Shown here one piece after another: positions 24,242 to 33,941 of a stretch of DNA of 64,000 nucleotides. Made by a program: the position numbers and the translations under genes. Within the stretch, counting starts at the first letter, position 1, and the number at the start of each line of letters is the position of its first letter. Source of the DNA: Pelagibacterales bacterium SAG-MED01 (lineage in GTDB: Bacteria > Pseudomonadota > Alphaproteobacteria > Pelagibacterales > Pelagibacteraceae); contig JACWCY010000007.1 in assembly GCA_014654455.1 (NCBI GenBank), positions 20,171 to 84,170 of the forward strand, given 5' to 3'. Under the pieces are notes generated by a model, which made no database searches, was not told where the DNA came from, and worked only from the letters and a program-made list of their open reading frames with translations.

Positions 24242-25769
24242 TAGTTTTCTCAATTTTTTTAAAAAGAATTTCAATTTTGGTAATATTAGTATTCTCTTTT
24301 AAATATTTATGATTTTTTAAAGTTGAAAAGTCTATTTCATTTTCTTTGATTCCAAAAATTTTTAATGCATTTAAAGATGATTGGGGAATGATTGGATAAA
24401 GCATATAAGATATTTTTCTGACTATTTCTAAAGTAGTATAAATTATAGTGTTTAATCTAATTAAATCATCTTTTTTATTCCAAGGTTCTTCATCATTAAA
24501 ATATTTGTTTGTGTCAAATAATGAATTCACTATAAAATCAATATAATAATTTATATCTTGTTTGTTAATTTTTTCTCTAATTAAACTCAAATTAAACTTG
24601 TCTAAAATCTTTAAATCATTTTTTTCAAATTTTACTTTATTTGGAATTTTTCCTTGGAGATTTTTAATAGTAAAAGCTGTAACTCTTTGACATAAATTTC
24701 CAAAGTTATTCGCTAAATCACTATTTATGCAAACTTCAAGTCTTTCCTGAGATATGTTTCCATCATTACCAAAAGAAACTTCTTTTATTAAATAATATCT
24801 CAATGCATCTAATCCATATTTTTCAATAATTTCTATAGGGTCTAAAATATTTCCTTTAGATTTAGACATTTTTTCTTCTCCTGAAAGTATCCAGCCGTGA
24901 CCATAAATTTTTTCTGGTAATGGTATTTTAGCAGCCATTAAAAACGCAGGCCAATAAACAGCATGAAATCTTAAAATATCTTTTCCTATTAAATGAATAG
25001 AAGCTGGCCAAAATTTTTGAAATAATGAGTCATTTATACTTGGGTAATTTAGAGCGCTTATATAATTTGTAAGTGCGTCAAGCCATACATAAATTACATG
25101 TTCATTATTTCCTGGTACTTTAATGCCCCATGAAAAACTCTTCCTACTAACAGAAAGATCCTTTAAACCACTTTTAACAAAACTAATTACTTCATTTTTT
25201 TTTGATTCAGGTAATATAAAATCAGGATTTTTTTCATAGTATTCAAGCAATGGTTTTTCCCATTTAGATAATCTAAAAAAATAAGATTCTTCATCCATCC
25301 ACTCAACAGAAGACTTAGATATAATAGCTCTTTTAATACCTTCGATTTCTTCAATTTCATCGTTTGTATAAAAAGCTTCATCTGAAACTGAATACCAGCC
25401 AGAATATTTTGATAAATAAATGTCATCATTTTTTTCTAATTCTTTCCACAAACTTTGAACCGATTTTTTGTGACGTTCTTCTGTGGTTCTTATAAAATCA
25501 GTGTTTGTAAGATTTAGAGTTTTAGAAAGATCTCTAAATGTTTGACTAATTTCATTGCAAAATTTTAAAGTTTCAATTCCTTTTTTTTCAGCAGCTCTTT
25601 GTATTTTTAATCCATGTTCATCTGTACCTGTTAAAAAACACACTTTAAAACCATCAATTTTTTTAAATCTTGCAAAAAAATCTGCTATAATACTAGAGTA
25701 TGCGTGACCCATATGAGGTTTTGCAGAAGGATAATAAATTGGAGTAGTTATATAATAATACTTATCCAT
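24234..25769 (-). CDS. metG: Methionyl-tRNA synthetase
   Basis: 511 residues, class I aminoacyl-tRNA synthetase. It carries TPIYYPSAKPHMGHAYS (HIGH signature as HMGH), TGTDEHGLKIQ, VWLDALTNYISAL, the catalytic loop GEEKMSKSKGN and a helical anticodon-binding C-terminal domain. There is no C-terminal dimerisation domain, consistent with the short alphaproteobacterial type. Charges tRNA-Met. It overlaps holB by 8 bases and tatD by 8 bases in the replication/wall operon. Confidence 0.96.
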   Translation of the reverse strand: MDKYYYITTPIYYPSAKPHMGHAYSSIIADFFARFKKIDGFKVCFLTGTDEHGLKIQRAAEKKGIETLKFCNEISQTFRDLSKTLNLTNTDFIRTTEERHKKSVQSLWKELEKNDDIYLSKYSGWYSVSDEAFYTNDEIEEIEGIKRAIISKSSVEWMDEESYFFRLSKWEKPLLEYYEKNPDFILPESKKNEVISFVKSGLKDLSVSRKSFSWGIKVPGNNEHVIYVWLDALTNYISALNYPSINDSLFQKFWPASIHLIGKDILRFHAVYWPAFLMAAKIPLPEKIYGHGWILSGEEKMSKSKGNILDPIEIIEKYGLDALRYYLIKEVSFGNDGNISQERLEVCINSDLANNFGNLCQRVTAFTIKNLQGKIPNKVKFEKNDLKILDKFNLSLIREKINKQDINYYIDFIVNSLFDTNKYFNDEEPWNKKDDLIRLNTIIYTTLEIVRKISYMLYPIIPQSSLNALKIFGIKENEIDFSTLKNHKYLKENTNITKIEILFKKIEKTND

Positions 25770-26694
25770 TTAAAATTTTATCCTCAAATTCCATAAATAA
25801 AGACTCTTCATCTAAATTAAATCTTTTTGTATCTGAAATCTTTTTTAAAAAATAAGTATATTTATCATGAAAATTTGTAGAAACAGATAAGTCTAATTTA
25901 GTAAAATAAAATTCTACAAAGTCATAAATTAAATATTTAATTGAGTCATTTTTTTTATAATGACCATTTCTTATAATAGTTTTTAAAAAATCTTTTAAAT
26001 TAAGACTTGATAAATCATACTCATTTAATTCTCCAAATTTAAATAGGTTATAAATATTTCCAGGTGTTAAGTAGTAGTTAATTAAATCTTTATTTATTGT
26101 TTCATCTAATCTTTCATTCAATAACTTATTTGCTACATCTAAGCTTTCTTTATTAGTTAAAGTGATTTTAAAGTTTATACATCTTGAAGACAAAGTTGGT
26201 AAAATTTTTTTATTACTATTAATAAGTATAAAATGAACATTGCTTGTTGGTTCTTCTAAAACTTTAAGTAGTGCATTTACAGAATTAAGATTTAAAAACT
26301 CAACATTATCTATTAATACAAATCTAGGTTTTTTATTAAATGAAGATTTATTTAAATTTAAAATTAATTCTCTAATTTGACTAATATCTATAAATTTTTT
26401 TTCTAAACTAATATCAATTATATCTAAATTAGGATTCGACTTATTTAAGGTTGTTTTAAAAGAGTGATTTTTCTCATTAATTTCAAATTTTTTTATATCA
26501 TATGTGAATTCTTCATCCTTAGATAACACGTAATTTACTAAATGATATGCCAAAGTTGATTTCCCTAAACCTTTTTGACCACTTAGCAAAATTTTGTTAG
26601 GTAAATTATTATCTTCGTATAATTGAATTAATTCCATAAAAAATTTTTCTAAACCAAGTAATTTTTTTTGATTTATGGGTTCTAAATCACTCAT
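25762..26694 (-). CDS. holB: DNA polymerase III delta-prime subunit
   Basis: 310 residues, AAA+ clamp-loader fold. It has a Walker A GQKGLGKSTLA near residue 42, FVLIDNVEFLNLNSVNALLKVLEEPTSN (Walker B/sensor region) and ILPTLSSRCINF with the SRC arginine-finger motif. The usual zinc-binding cysteines between Walker A and B are absent. It loads the beta clamp together with gamma/tau and delta. Position between tmk and metG is the conserved alphaproteobacterial order. Confidence 0.9.
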   Translation of the reverse strand: MSDLEPINQKKLLGLEKFFMELIQLYEDNNLPNKILLSGQKGLGKSTLAYHLVNYVLSKDEEFTYDIKKFEINEKNHSFKTTLNKSNPNLDIIDISLEKKFIDISQIRELILNLNKSSFNKKPRFVLIDNVEFLNLNSVNALLKVLEEPTSNVHFILINSNKKILPTLSSRCINFKITLTNKESLDVANKLLNERLDETINKDLINYYLTPGNIYNLFKFGELNEYDLSSLNLKDFLKTIIRNGHYKKNDSIKYLIYDFVEFYFTKLDLSVSTNFHDKYTYFLKKISDTKRFNLDEESLFMEFEDKILNG

Positions 26695-27302
26695 ATTAAT
26701 TTTTCAATTTTTCTTATTATTAATGATTTGTTTTGATTTATATCTAAATTTGAGTCTACTATTTGATATTTATTTCTATTTTTTTTAGATAATTTCAAAA
26801 AACCATTTTGTACTTTACTATAAAACTTATTATTAAATTTATCATATCTATTAAGAGATTTTCTTAATTTTAACCGCTTAATCATATTGGTTTTATTAAC
26901 AATATTTAAAAAGGTAAAATCAATTTTAAATCCTTTTAAAAGATGATTATTAATTAAATTAATCAATTTGATATCAACACCTAAACCATAATGTTGGTAA
27001 GCGATAGTTGAGTCAATAAATCTATCAATTAAAATAATTTTTTTTCTGAAATATTTTTTTAACAAACTAATATTTTCACTTCTTGAAGCTAAATAAAGTA
27101 ACAAATCGGTATACTTATTAAAATTAGATTTATTATTAAGAATTAATCTTCTAATTTTTTCAGAATTTAAATTCCCTCCTGGTTCTCGAATTTTTATATA
27201 ATCAATTTTTTCTTTATCTAAATATTTAGATACATTTGAAATATGATAGCTTTTTCCACTACCTTCTATCCCTTCGAAAACAATAACAGGTTTTTTAGAC
27301 AT
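26691..27302 (-). CDS. tmk: Thymidylate kinase
   Basis: 203 residues. The P-loop FEGIEGSGKSYHI is at the N-terminus, the DR(Y/F) motif appears as LIDRFIDSTIAYQHYGLG, and the LID region is KRLKLRKSLNRYDKF. It phosphorylates dTMP to dTDP for DNA synthesis. It overlaps dacC upstream by 8 bases and holB downstream by 4, so expression is coupled with the rest of the operon. Confidence 0.94.
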   Translation of the reverse strand: MSKKPVIVFEGIEGSGKSYHISNVSKYLDKEKIDYIKIREPGGNLNSEKIRRLILNNKSNFNKYTDLLLYLASRSENISLLKKYFRKKIILIDRFIDSTIAYQHYGLGVDIKLINLINNHLLKGFKIDFTFLNIVNKTNMIKRLKLRKSLNRYDKFNNKFYSKVQNGFLKLSKKNRNKYQIVDSNLDINQNKSLIIRKIEKLI

Positions 27303-28449
27303 CGCCCCAGATTAAATAATTCAAAGATTTCATTAATCTAGAAAAGATATTAACCTTTTTAACTTCATTTAGAGCAAGTAAATCGTATTCACCTATTTGA
27401 TCCTGATCATAAATAATTTTTAATTTTGCTAATACTTGATCTTTTTTAATAGGAGCTTCAATTGGTCCTTTATAAGTAATTTTTACTAATAGTTTTTTTT
27501 TCTGACCTTTTTTAATTGTTTTGTAAATATCTTTTTTTGTATAAACATTTACAGTGTTATTTTTGCCTAACCATACTTCGACTTTATCAAAAGGTTCGTT
27601 TTTTTTTGAGATTTCAACTAAATCAAAGTTGGTGAGACCATAGGTTAAAAGTTTGGTACTTTGCCTTGATCTAGAGTTTTTAGTTTCAAATCCACTTCCT
27701 ACAGCAATTAGCCTTCTTCCATTTCTTTCTATAGATGATGCTAATGAATATCTTTCTACTGCCAAATAACCAGTTTTTATACCATCCGCGCCAAGATTTT
27801 TATATAAAAGAGGATTTCTATTTCCTTGAGTTATTGGATCACCACCAGTTCTATCCCAGGTAAATTCTTTTTCACTAAACCATTTATAATATTCAGGATG
27901 TTTTTTTATAAGATAATTTGACATCAACATGATATCTCTAACTGTTGAATAATTGTCAGGATCATTTATTCCTGAAGAATTAGCAAAGTTAGTGTTTTGC
28001 ATTCCTATTTCTTTTGCTTTTGAAGTCATCATTATAGCAAATTCATCTTCCGTACCGGCTATACCTTCAGCTAATGCAATACAAGCGTCATTTCCAGAAG
28101 CAATAATTATACCTTTAAGTAAATCTTCTACTGATACTTCATCCCCTATCATTACAAACATTGAAGAATAGCCTGCAGTAGATAATCTCCATGCTTTTTC
28201 TGAAATAATAAATTTTTCATCTAAATTTAAATCACCAGATTTAATTAAGTCAAAAGCAATTATACTTGTCATAATCTTTGTCATTGACGCTGGATAAATT
28301 GATCTATCTGGTTCTTTCTCATATAAAATTTTACCAGATAAATAATCTTGCAAAATAGCTGTTCGGGCTTGAATATCTAGATTTGCAGATGAAACATTAT
28401 TTATTAAAATAAATTTTATAAAAACAAATAATAATAATTTTTTAAACAT
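27295..28449 (-). CDS. dacC: D-alanyl-D-alanine carboxypeptidase (PBP5/6 type)
   Basis: 384 residues with a signal peptide. The serine-peptidase S11 triad is complete: SMTK (S55-K58) after RSIYPA, SGN in IIIASGNDACIALAEG, and KTG in DGIKTGYLAVERYS. A C-terminal beta-rich domain follows, ending in an amphipathic segment (FSRLMKSLNYLIWGDV) that should anchor it to the inner membrane. It trims the terminal D-alanine of periplasmic peptidoglycan stem peptides. Sits between rlpA and tmk. Gene letter (dacC versus dacF) is conventional. Confidence 0.93.
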   Translation of the reverse strand: MFKKLLLFVFIKFILINNVSSANLDIQARTAILQDYLSGKILYEKEPDRSIYPASMTKIMTSIIAFDLIKSGDLNLDEKFIISEKAWRLSTAGYSSMFVMIGDEVSVEDLLKGIIIASGNDACIALAEGIAGTEDEFAIMMTSKAKEIGMQNTNFANSSGINDPDNYSTVRDIMLMSNYLIKKHPEYYKWFSEKEFTWDRTGGDPITQGNRNPLLYKNLGADGIKTGYLAVERYSLASSIERNGRRLIAVGSGFETKNSRSRQSTKLLTYGLTNFDLVEISKKNEPFDKVEVWLGKNNTVNVYTKKDIYKTIKKGQKKKLLVKITYKGPIEAPIKKDQVLAKLKIIYDQDQIGEYDLLALNEVKKVNIFSRLMKSLNYLIWGDV

Positions 28450-29197
28450 TTCTTAAAATTTCTATATTTTCAAAGTTTAGGGAATGCATCTTTTCAAATG
28501 ACTCCTTCAAGCTTTTTATATCATTAAAAGGACCTATTAATACCCTAAATTTTGTTTTTGATATTTTTATAATTCTGGAGTTTTTTAAACTTGTTTCTTT
28601 ATTAATACGATCAATCATCATTTTTGCTGTGTCGTTATAGAAAAAATCAGCTATCTTAATAGAGTATGAAAAAGATTCATTTTCTTTTTTTGTGGTATCT
28701 AACTTAGTGGTATTGTTCAAATCGTTAATTTGAATCCCATCAATTGGAGCTTTTTCAGCTACTTCTTTTTCTTCATCAAAGGTTTTAGATTTTTTTGCAA
28801 CAAAGGTTGAATTTTTTGAAATGAGAACAATTTCTATATATGGTTCATTAATATTAAGTTCTAAATTTTCAGCTATTCTTTCAGTAATTACAGAATTATA
28901 GAAATCAGAGAAATTAACCTTATTAGATTTTACCTCAGCAATTAAAGATTTACCATTTTTTAAATTAGTGATTTTAACCATTGATTTTCTTTTTAGTTTT
29001 TTGTGATGAATGGTTAACGATCTATTATCAAGCTTTTTAATCTTTTTAAGATTATCGCTATAAATTAAAGCAAAACCTGAATTCTTAAATCTTTTTTCAA
29101 TTTTAAATTTAGCCTTATTGTTATTGCCAAATGGAGATTCACCACACCCATAAATGAAAAAAATCAAAAAAAAAGTAATAATAATTCTATAATTCAT
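28442..29197 (-). CDS. RlpA-like lipoprotein with SPOR domain (divergent)
   Basis: 251 residues. It starts with a lipoprotein signal (FFLIFFIYGCG, lipidated C18). Residues about 40-125 look like a worn double-psi beta-barrel (MVKITNLKNGKSLIAEVKS, FSDFYNSVITERIAENLEL), and the last 75 residues fit a SPOR domain (YSIKIADFFYNDTAKMMID, RVLIGPFNDI). RlpA proteins cut or bind glycan strands at the septum. The catalytic residues are not obvious, so enzymatic activity is doubtful. Position between mltB and dacC supports the call. Confidence 0.72.
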   Translation of the reverse strand: MNYRIIITFFLIFFIYGCGESPFGNNNKAKFKIEKRFKNSGFALIYSDNLKKIKKLDNRSLTIHHKKLKRKSMVKITNLKNGKSLIAEVKSNKVNFSDFYNSVITERIAENLELNINEPYIEIVLISKNSTFVAKKSKTFDEEKEVAEKAPIDGIQINDLNNTTKLDTTKKENESFSYSIKIADFFYNDTAKMMIDRINKETSLKNSRIIKISKTKFRVLIGPFNDIKSLKESFEKMHSLNFENIEILRNV

Positions 29198-30188
29198 TCT
29201 TAAATTTTTCCTTCAATGTACATACAGCTAGTGCAAATCTCAAAGATCGGTTCCATTTTAAAACAATTTCATAATTATTAAATACCACATAAGCTGGATT
29301 AAGTGTTTCAGCATTAGGTATAATATCTTTATCAGGTGTTATAATTGCAACGTTCGAGTTTTGATCTAAATCATTTAGGTAAGTATAATCATTAATATAT
29401 TTTTTAAAAAATTTTAATTTTTTTTTATTATGAATTTTTTTTGCTGAAACATTTAAAAATTTTTTTGGAATTTTTTGATTAAGCTCAATTTTATAAAAAC
29501 ATGGTGAATTTTTATCCCATCCAATACTTTTAAGGTAATTTGCTGCTGAGGCGTATGCATCTTCAGAATTTTTTAAATCTATATATTTGTCGTTATTGTA
29601 ATCTATTGCATAATTTTTAATGGTTGATGGCATAAATTGAAAAAAGCCAAAAGCACCTGCCCATGAACCATATAAAGTTGTGTAATCAATGTGATTATCT
29701 TCTATTAATTTTAATAGAGTTATAAGCTCATTTGTAAAGAATTCTGATCTTCTTTTATCGTAACTTAAAGTTGCTAATGATGATAATATGTCCATTTTTC
29801 CTACATATGTTCCAAAGTTTGTTTCAATACCCATCAATGCTAAAAGGAGTTCTTTTTCAATTTCATATTTTTTTTCAACAGAATTTATTAAATCCTTATA
29901 ATTTATATAAAAATTTATTCCTTTTTTAAGTTTTTTATTAGATGACCTTTTAGAAATATATGTTTTTGTATCTTCATAAAATTCGGGTTGAAATCTATCG
30001 TATTCAATTACTTTTGGCAAAAACCTAACATTTGACATAACTAGATTAAAAGTTTGTTCAGAAATATTATTTTGCAATGCTTTAACTTTGAATTTTTTTT
30101 TCCAATTATTAAATTCATCATTTTCATTAGCAAAAACATTGCTCATAAAAATAAAAAAAAACAGTAAAAAAATTTTAATTAGTTTCAT
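29187..30188 (-). CDS. mltB: Lytic murein transglycosylase (MltB family)
   Basis: About 333 residues from ATG 30188 (another in-frame ATG lies 9 bases upstream). It has a signal peptide, FLPKVIEYDRFQPEF, the catalytic glutamate in LLALMGIETNFGTYVGK, GSWAGAFGFFQFMPSTIKNYAIDYN, DAYASAANYLKSIGW and a closing NYEVVLKWNRSLRFALAV-type block seen as IVLKWNRSLRFALAV. It cleaves peptidoglycan glycan strands to 1,6-anhydroMurNAc ends in the periplasm. It overlaps rlpA and rarD, as part of the wall operon. Confidence 0.93.
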   Translation of the reverse strand: MKLIKIFLLFFFIFMSNVFANENDEFNNWKKKFKVKALQNNISEQTFNLVMSNVRFLPKVIEYDRFQPEFYEDTKTYISKRSSNKKLKKGINFYINYKDLINSVEKKYEIEKELLLALMGIETNFGTYVGKMDILSSLATLSYDKRRSEFFTNELITLLKLIEDNHIDYTTLYGSWAGAFGFFQFMPSTIKNYAIDYNNDKYIDLKNSEDAYASAANYLKSIGWDKNSPCFYKIELNQKIPKKFLNVSAKKIHNKKKLKFFKKYINDYTYLNDLDQNSNVAIITPDKDIIPNAETLNPAYVVFNNYEIVLKWNRSLRFALAVCTLKEKFKNEL

Positions 30189-31059
30189 AAAGATCATTTA
30201 AATATATAATTACAGCAATCCAAATAATAATAAAACTTACAAATTTAAGTAAAGAAAAAGCCTCATTATAATAGAAATAACCCAAAACAAACTGTAAAGT
30301 AGGTGTAATATAAAAAATCATTCCTGTAGGACCTAATCCAATTAATTCAACTCCTCTTACATAAAGAAACAAGGGAATCACTGTCATAGGGCCTGCCAAC
30401 ATCAAAAAAATACTCAATGCTGGGTCCTTAAAACTAAAATCATTTAGATTCATTTGTGCTATTAAATAAAAAGCAATTAAAGCAAATGGAAATATATATA
30501 AGCTTTCTATTAACAATCCTACATCTGTATCAATATTAATTTTTTTTCTGATAAGATTGTAAAAAGCCCAACTTAAAGCAACAATTATACCTACCCAAGG
30601 TAAACTTTTTAAATTAAAAAACACTAATATTACTATAGATATAAAAACCATTAATATTGAAATAGCTCTCGCTTTATTAAGTTTTTCTTTAAAAAAAATA
30701 TAGCCAAGAAGAACACTAATAATAGGCATAATAAAATAACCAAAACTTGCATCTATTATCCTATCTGTTGCTACAGCATAAATCCATACCGCCCAATTAA
30801 CAAAAATTAAAAAGCCTGAAGCAAATAATCCAACGAGATTTATTTTATTTGATATAATCTTTAAAAAAATATTCCATTTTGAAAGAATAGAGGTTGTAAC
30901 AATCAACATCACTGCAGTCCATAAACATCTATGAACAACAAGTTCGACATGTCCTATAAATGAAATAGATTTAAAATATAATACTCCTATAAAACCCCAC
31001 CAAAAAGATCCCAAAGATGTTAATAATATTCCTTTATTAAATTGATGGTTTATTTTCAT
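30175..31059 (-). CDS. rarD: RarD-type EamA transporter
   Basis: 294 residues, about ten membrane helices, closest to the RarD (chloramphenicol-sensitive) subgroup: GILLTSLGSFWWGFIGVLYF at the start, VELVVHRCLWTAVML, WAVWIYAVATDRIIDASFGYF, LPWVGIIVALSWAFYNLIRKK, and PLFLYVRGVELIGLGPTGMIFYITPT. Inner-membrane permease of unknown substrate. It is the first gene of the long minus-strand operon, divergent from a methyltransferase gene 84 bp away. Confidence 0.9.
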   Translation of the reverse strand: MKINHQFNKGILLTSLGSFWWGFIGVLYFKSISFIGHVELVVHRCLWTAVMLIVTTSILSKWNIFLKIISNKINLVGLFASGFLIFVNWAVWIYAVATDRIIDASFGYFIMPIISVLLGYIFFKEKLNKARAISILMVFISIVILVFFNLKSLPWVGIIVALSWAFYNLIRKKINIDTDVGLLIESLYIFPFALIAFYLIAQMNLNDFSFKDPALSIFLMLAGPMTVIPLFLYVRGVELIGLGPTGMIFYITPTLQFVLGYFYYNEAFSLLKFVSFIIIWIAVIIYLNDLYETN

Positions 31060-31142
31060 ATAAAATTAATTGTTAAAATGATCTAATAGACTATTTTATA
31101 GTTGATTAAAATATTTATAATTACTAAAACATTTTAATTTGA

Positions 31143-31754
31143 ATGAGTAAAACTTCTTTTTTATATGAGTCATTAGTTTCGTACAGACATAAAATCTTAA
31201 AAATTATACTATTTGAATTATTTTATACATTTAAATACTTTAAAAAAAATGAAAAATCGTTTAAGGAACCACATATTCATCCATGTCCCTACTATTTCAA
31301 CCACAAACTGAGTAAATTTATTAATAAAAAAAAAATTAAAAATGTAGTTGAGCTAGGATGTGGATTTGGAAGAATTACAAATTTTTTAGCAGATAATACA
31401 AATGCAAATATTTTTGGTTATGAATTAGATTTGGAGGCATTTGAGTCAGCTAATAAAAATAAGTTCACTAATGTATCAATAATACATAGTGATATATTAA
31501 AAGTTAATTATGAGAAAAATAAATTTGATGCTTATATTTTAAATGATCCTTTTTTTCAACCAACTAAAAAAAATTTAGATATATATAAAAATTTAATAAA
31601 AAAAATTTATAAAAGTAAAAAAAATTCTAAAAAAAAATATTATATATTTGCAATAAATTTTGTTAAAAAAAAAAGAATAGTATTTTCGAAATTTAGATTA
31701 TTAAAAACAATCACAGCTGGACCTGGAAGAAATATTAATATTTATTGCAGTTAA
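31143..31754 (+). CDS. Class I SAM-dependent methyltransferase (203 aa)
   Basis: A short Rossmann methyltransferase. The SAM-binding motif I is VVELGCGFGRITNFL near residue 68, followed by an acidic strand GYELDLEAFESA and a motif IV-like DAYILNDPFFQPT. The rest is lysine-rich with no further domain. It is a lone gene between divergent rarD and a convergent methyltransferase. The acceptor is unknown; the NDPFFQP motif hints at a nitrogen or carbon acceptor, but weakly. Confidence 0.75.
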   Translation: MSKTSFLYESLVSYRHKILKIILFELFYTFKYFKKNEKSFKEPHIHPCPYYFNHKLSKFINKKKIKNVVELGCGFGRITNFLADNTNANIFGYELDLEAFESANKNKFTNVSIIHSDILKVNYEKNKFDAYILNDPFFQPTKKNLDIYKNLIKKIYKSKKNSKKKYYIFAINFVKKKRIVFSKFRLLKTITAGPGRNINIYCS

Positions 31755-31758
31755 TTAT

Positions 31759-32592
31759 TTACTCTAAGATATTTCTCATTTGAGTTGAACCAACTGACAA
31801 ATCACTTTCAATATCAGAGCTGATAAATTTCTTATAAAGATCATGATCTAATTTGTGAAGTGTATAGACTGAAGTTTTAGATAAAGGAAATTTAAAACTT
31901 TTGTGATGATCAACAGAAGTTCCCAGTTTATATTGTGTAAATTTTTTATTAAATTCATCAATTGCCTTAAAAACACCGTTAAAATGTGAAATATAGTTTT
32001 CCGGTACATAAACATCATCAAAGTAGCACAATACTCGTGGAAGCAAACATTGATCAATTTTTGGGATTTGGTTCAAAAAATTAATTGTTGAAGTGTAGAG
32101 GTCAAGATCAAAAAAAATACATGATATATGGTTAGGTTTGATTTTAGCAAAATCATCAACAGTATCTTTCACATCTCCATAAAAAATTTTACTATTTATT
32201 TTTTTAGCTAATGCTTCCTTGTCCATCTTATATAAATCAGTTCTCCAAAAAAAAGGTAAATCCTCATTAACATCCTCAGTTTTAGGTAAACCAATCCCAG
32301 TATCAAATCCGTATATGTTAATTTGTATATCTAAAACTTTTTCAATTTTTTTTTTATATTTCTCTAAAGCAATAATTCCATTTCCACCTGCTACACCTAA
32401 TTCTAAAACTGAAACTTTATTAATACCAAGTTTTTTAGCCTCCAAACAAGACTCATAGAGTATACTTTCATAGTGAGGTTTAAATGATTTAAATTTTAAA
32501 CTTAAATATGCAAGAAGTGCGACTCTTAGTGGCTTATCATAATGAATTATTCTTTTTATTAACAAAGAGATTTTATAAAAAAACTTGTACAT
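31759..32592 (-). CDS. TylF/FkbM-like SAM-dependent methyltransferase
   Basis: 277 residues. VSVLELGVAGGNGIIALE (motif I, about residue 60) and INIYGFDTGIGLP, then IFYGDVKDT, CIFFDLDLYTSTINFL and LCYFDDVYVPE, the DDxx metal-binding pattern of macrocin O-methyltransferase (TylF) relatives. This suggests O-methylation of a sugar or similar hydroxyl with a divalent cation. It converges on the small methyltransferase and is divergent from the cupin gene. Likely decorates surface glycans. Confidence 0.75.
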   Translation of the reverse strand: MYKFFYKISLLIKRIIHYDKPLRVALLAYLSLKFKSFKPHYESILYESCLEAKKLGINKVSVLELGVAGGNGIIALEKYKKKIEKVLDIQINIYGFDTGIGLPKTEDVNEDLPFFWRTDLYKMDKEALAKKINSKIFYGDVKDTVDDFAKIKPNHISCIFFDLDLYTSTINFLNQIPKIDQCLLPRVLCYFDDVYVPENYISHFNGVFKAIDEFNKKFTQYKLGTSVDHHKSFKFPLSKTSVYTLHKLDHDLYKKFISSDIESDLSVGSTQMRNILE

Positions 32593-32680
32593 AATTAATT
32601 AGATAGTCTGAATATATTTATTGATAGTATTATTGAAGTTCATATATATATAATTTAACAAGAAATATATATAATATTAA

Positions 32681-33493
32681 ATGAAATTTAGCGACATTGA
32701 GATAAAAAAAAAATTAGATTTAGATTACAAAAGAAACCCTTTTGTAGTGAAGAAATACGCAAAAAATTGGATAGCATCAAAAAAATGGACTTTCAAATAT
32801 CTTAAGAACATGAAAGGTTCTAATATTCAAGTAAATACTGTTAAAGGTAACGTAACATCTGGTGAAGGCAAAATAAGTTCTATTAAGTTTAAAGATTATA
32901 TAGATAAGATAACATCAAAAAGTACTAAAACTTATTTATCAACTTTTTATCTTTTTAGATATTTTCCAAATTTAATAAAAGATTTAGACTATTCATATAT
33001 TAAATCTAAATCATTAGTTTGTCATTTATTAAGTTGGATCGGTCCTAAAGGATCTATAACTGGATTTCATTGTGATTGGTCGGAAAATATAAATATACAA
33101 ATAAAAGGTAGTAAAAATTTTTATCTAGTATCTCCAAAATATAATGAAAATATGTATATTAGCGATAAGTTTGAAAGAATAAGCTGGACAAGTAAAGTAG
33201 ATCTTAAACAAATTAAAAAAAATAATTTTCCTCTTTTTAAAAAAGCTAAAGTAATCAAAGTTAAACTTAATGAGGGTGATTTAATTTATATACCTAGAGG
33301 TTGGTGGCATTATGTTGAGTCTTTAAGTCCATCTATAGGGATAAGTTTTCATTTTTGGAATTGGTTTGATTTTTTTAGAGACTTATTGTTTGAAACTACT
33401 TTAGTTCTCTTGCATGATATAGGTTTATATAAAAAAAATAATTGTTCTTGTCATTCAATGGATAAATTTGGAAAAAGATTGAAAAGAGGATAA
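32681..33493 (+). CDS. Cupin-like / JmjC-type Fe(II) 2-oxoglutarate oxygenase
   Basis: 270 residues with the double-stranded beta-helix of the cupin_8/JmjC group. The iron ligands are visible as H130 and D132 (GFHCDWSENINIQIKG) and H210 (LIYIPRGWWHYVE), and the KNFYLVSP lysine after it resembles the 2-oxoglutarate anchor. Such enzymes hydroxylate proteins or small molecules; a ribosomal-protein or tRNA target is possible but nothing here shows it. A stand-alone gene just upstream of tRNA-Ser. Confidence 0.8.
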   Translation: MKFSDIEIKKKLDLDYKRNPFVVKKYAKNWIASKKWTFKYLKNMKGSNIQVNTVKGNVTSGEGKISSIKFKDYIDKITSKSTKTYLSTFYLFRYFPNLIKDLDYSYIKSKSLVCHLLSWIGPKGSITGFHCDWSENINIQIKGSKNFYLVSPKYNENMYISDKFERISWTSKVDLKQIKKNNFPLFKKAKVIKVKLNEGDLIYIPRGWWHYVESLSPSIGISFHFWNWFDFFRDLLFETTLVLLHDIGLYKKNNCSCHSMDKFGKRLKRG

Positions 33494-33562
33494 AATTAAG
33501 CCTTCTTTAATAAAGTTTTTTTTAGTTGAATTTTAATATTATACTTATAAAACCTTGCTCAC

Positions 33563-33652
33563 GGAGAGATGGCTGAGCGGTTGAAAGCACCGGTCTTGAA
33601 AACCGGCAAAGGGGCAACTCTTTCCTGGGTTCGAATCCCAGTCTCTCCGCCA
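33563..33652 (+). tRNA. tRNA-Ser (anticodon UGA)
   Basis: A 90-nt class II tRNA: GGAGAGA pairs with TCTCTCC, then G and an encoded CCA. The anticodon loop CTTGAAA gives UGA, there is a long variable arm (AAAGGGGCAACTCTTT region), and the T arm is CTGGGTTCGAATCCCAG. Confidence 0.96.
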
Positions 33653-33655
33653 TTT

Positions 33656-33919
33656 TTATTGTTTATATTTATAGTTTTTAAATAAATTACTAATTTCATT
33701 ATCATCAAATTTATAAATAGTTTCCGAACCATTGTAGAATTTATAGAGATTTTCATCATCTATCTCTAAAAATTTTTCTAAACTTAAAAGTTGTGTTGTG
33801 TCAAGTTTATCAATAAATTTATTAACAAATGAGCTTAGTAACTTATCCATTTCTTTCGTCCCTCTGTATTGAGACCTGTAAATAATTCTTTTTTTTAAAT
33901 TCTCTATATTGATACTCAT
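33656..33919 (-). CDS. sdhE: FAD assembly factor SdhE (DUF339)
   Basis: 87 residues from ATG 33919. The family motif appears as YRSQYRGTKEMDKLLSSF (RGxxEM-type), followed by the conserved helical FLEIDDENLYKF. SdhE helps attach FAD covalently to the succinate dehydrogenase flavoprotein. A longer frame exists upstream but it would run into the recG start region; this ATG fits family length. It is divergent from recG by 22 bases, the usual alphaproteobacterial arrangement. Confidence 0.9.
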   Translation of the reverse strand: MSINIENLKKRIIYRSQYRGTKEMDKLLSSFVNKFIDKLDTTQLLSLEKFLEIDDENLYKFYNGSETIYKFDDNEISNLFKNYKYKQ

Positions 33920-33941
33920 AATTAGATTATATAAATATTTT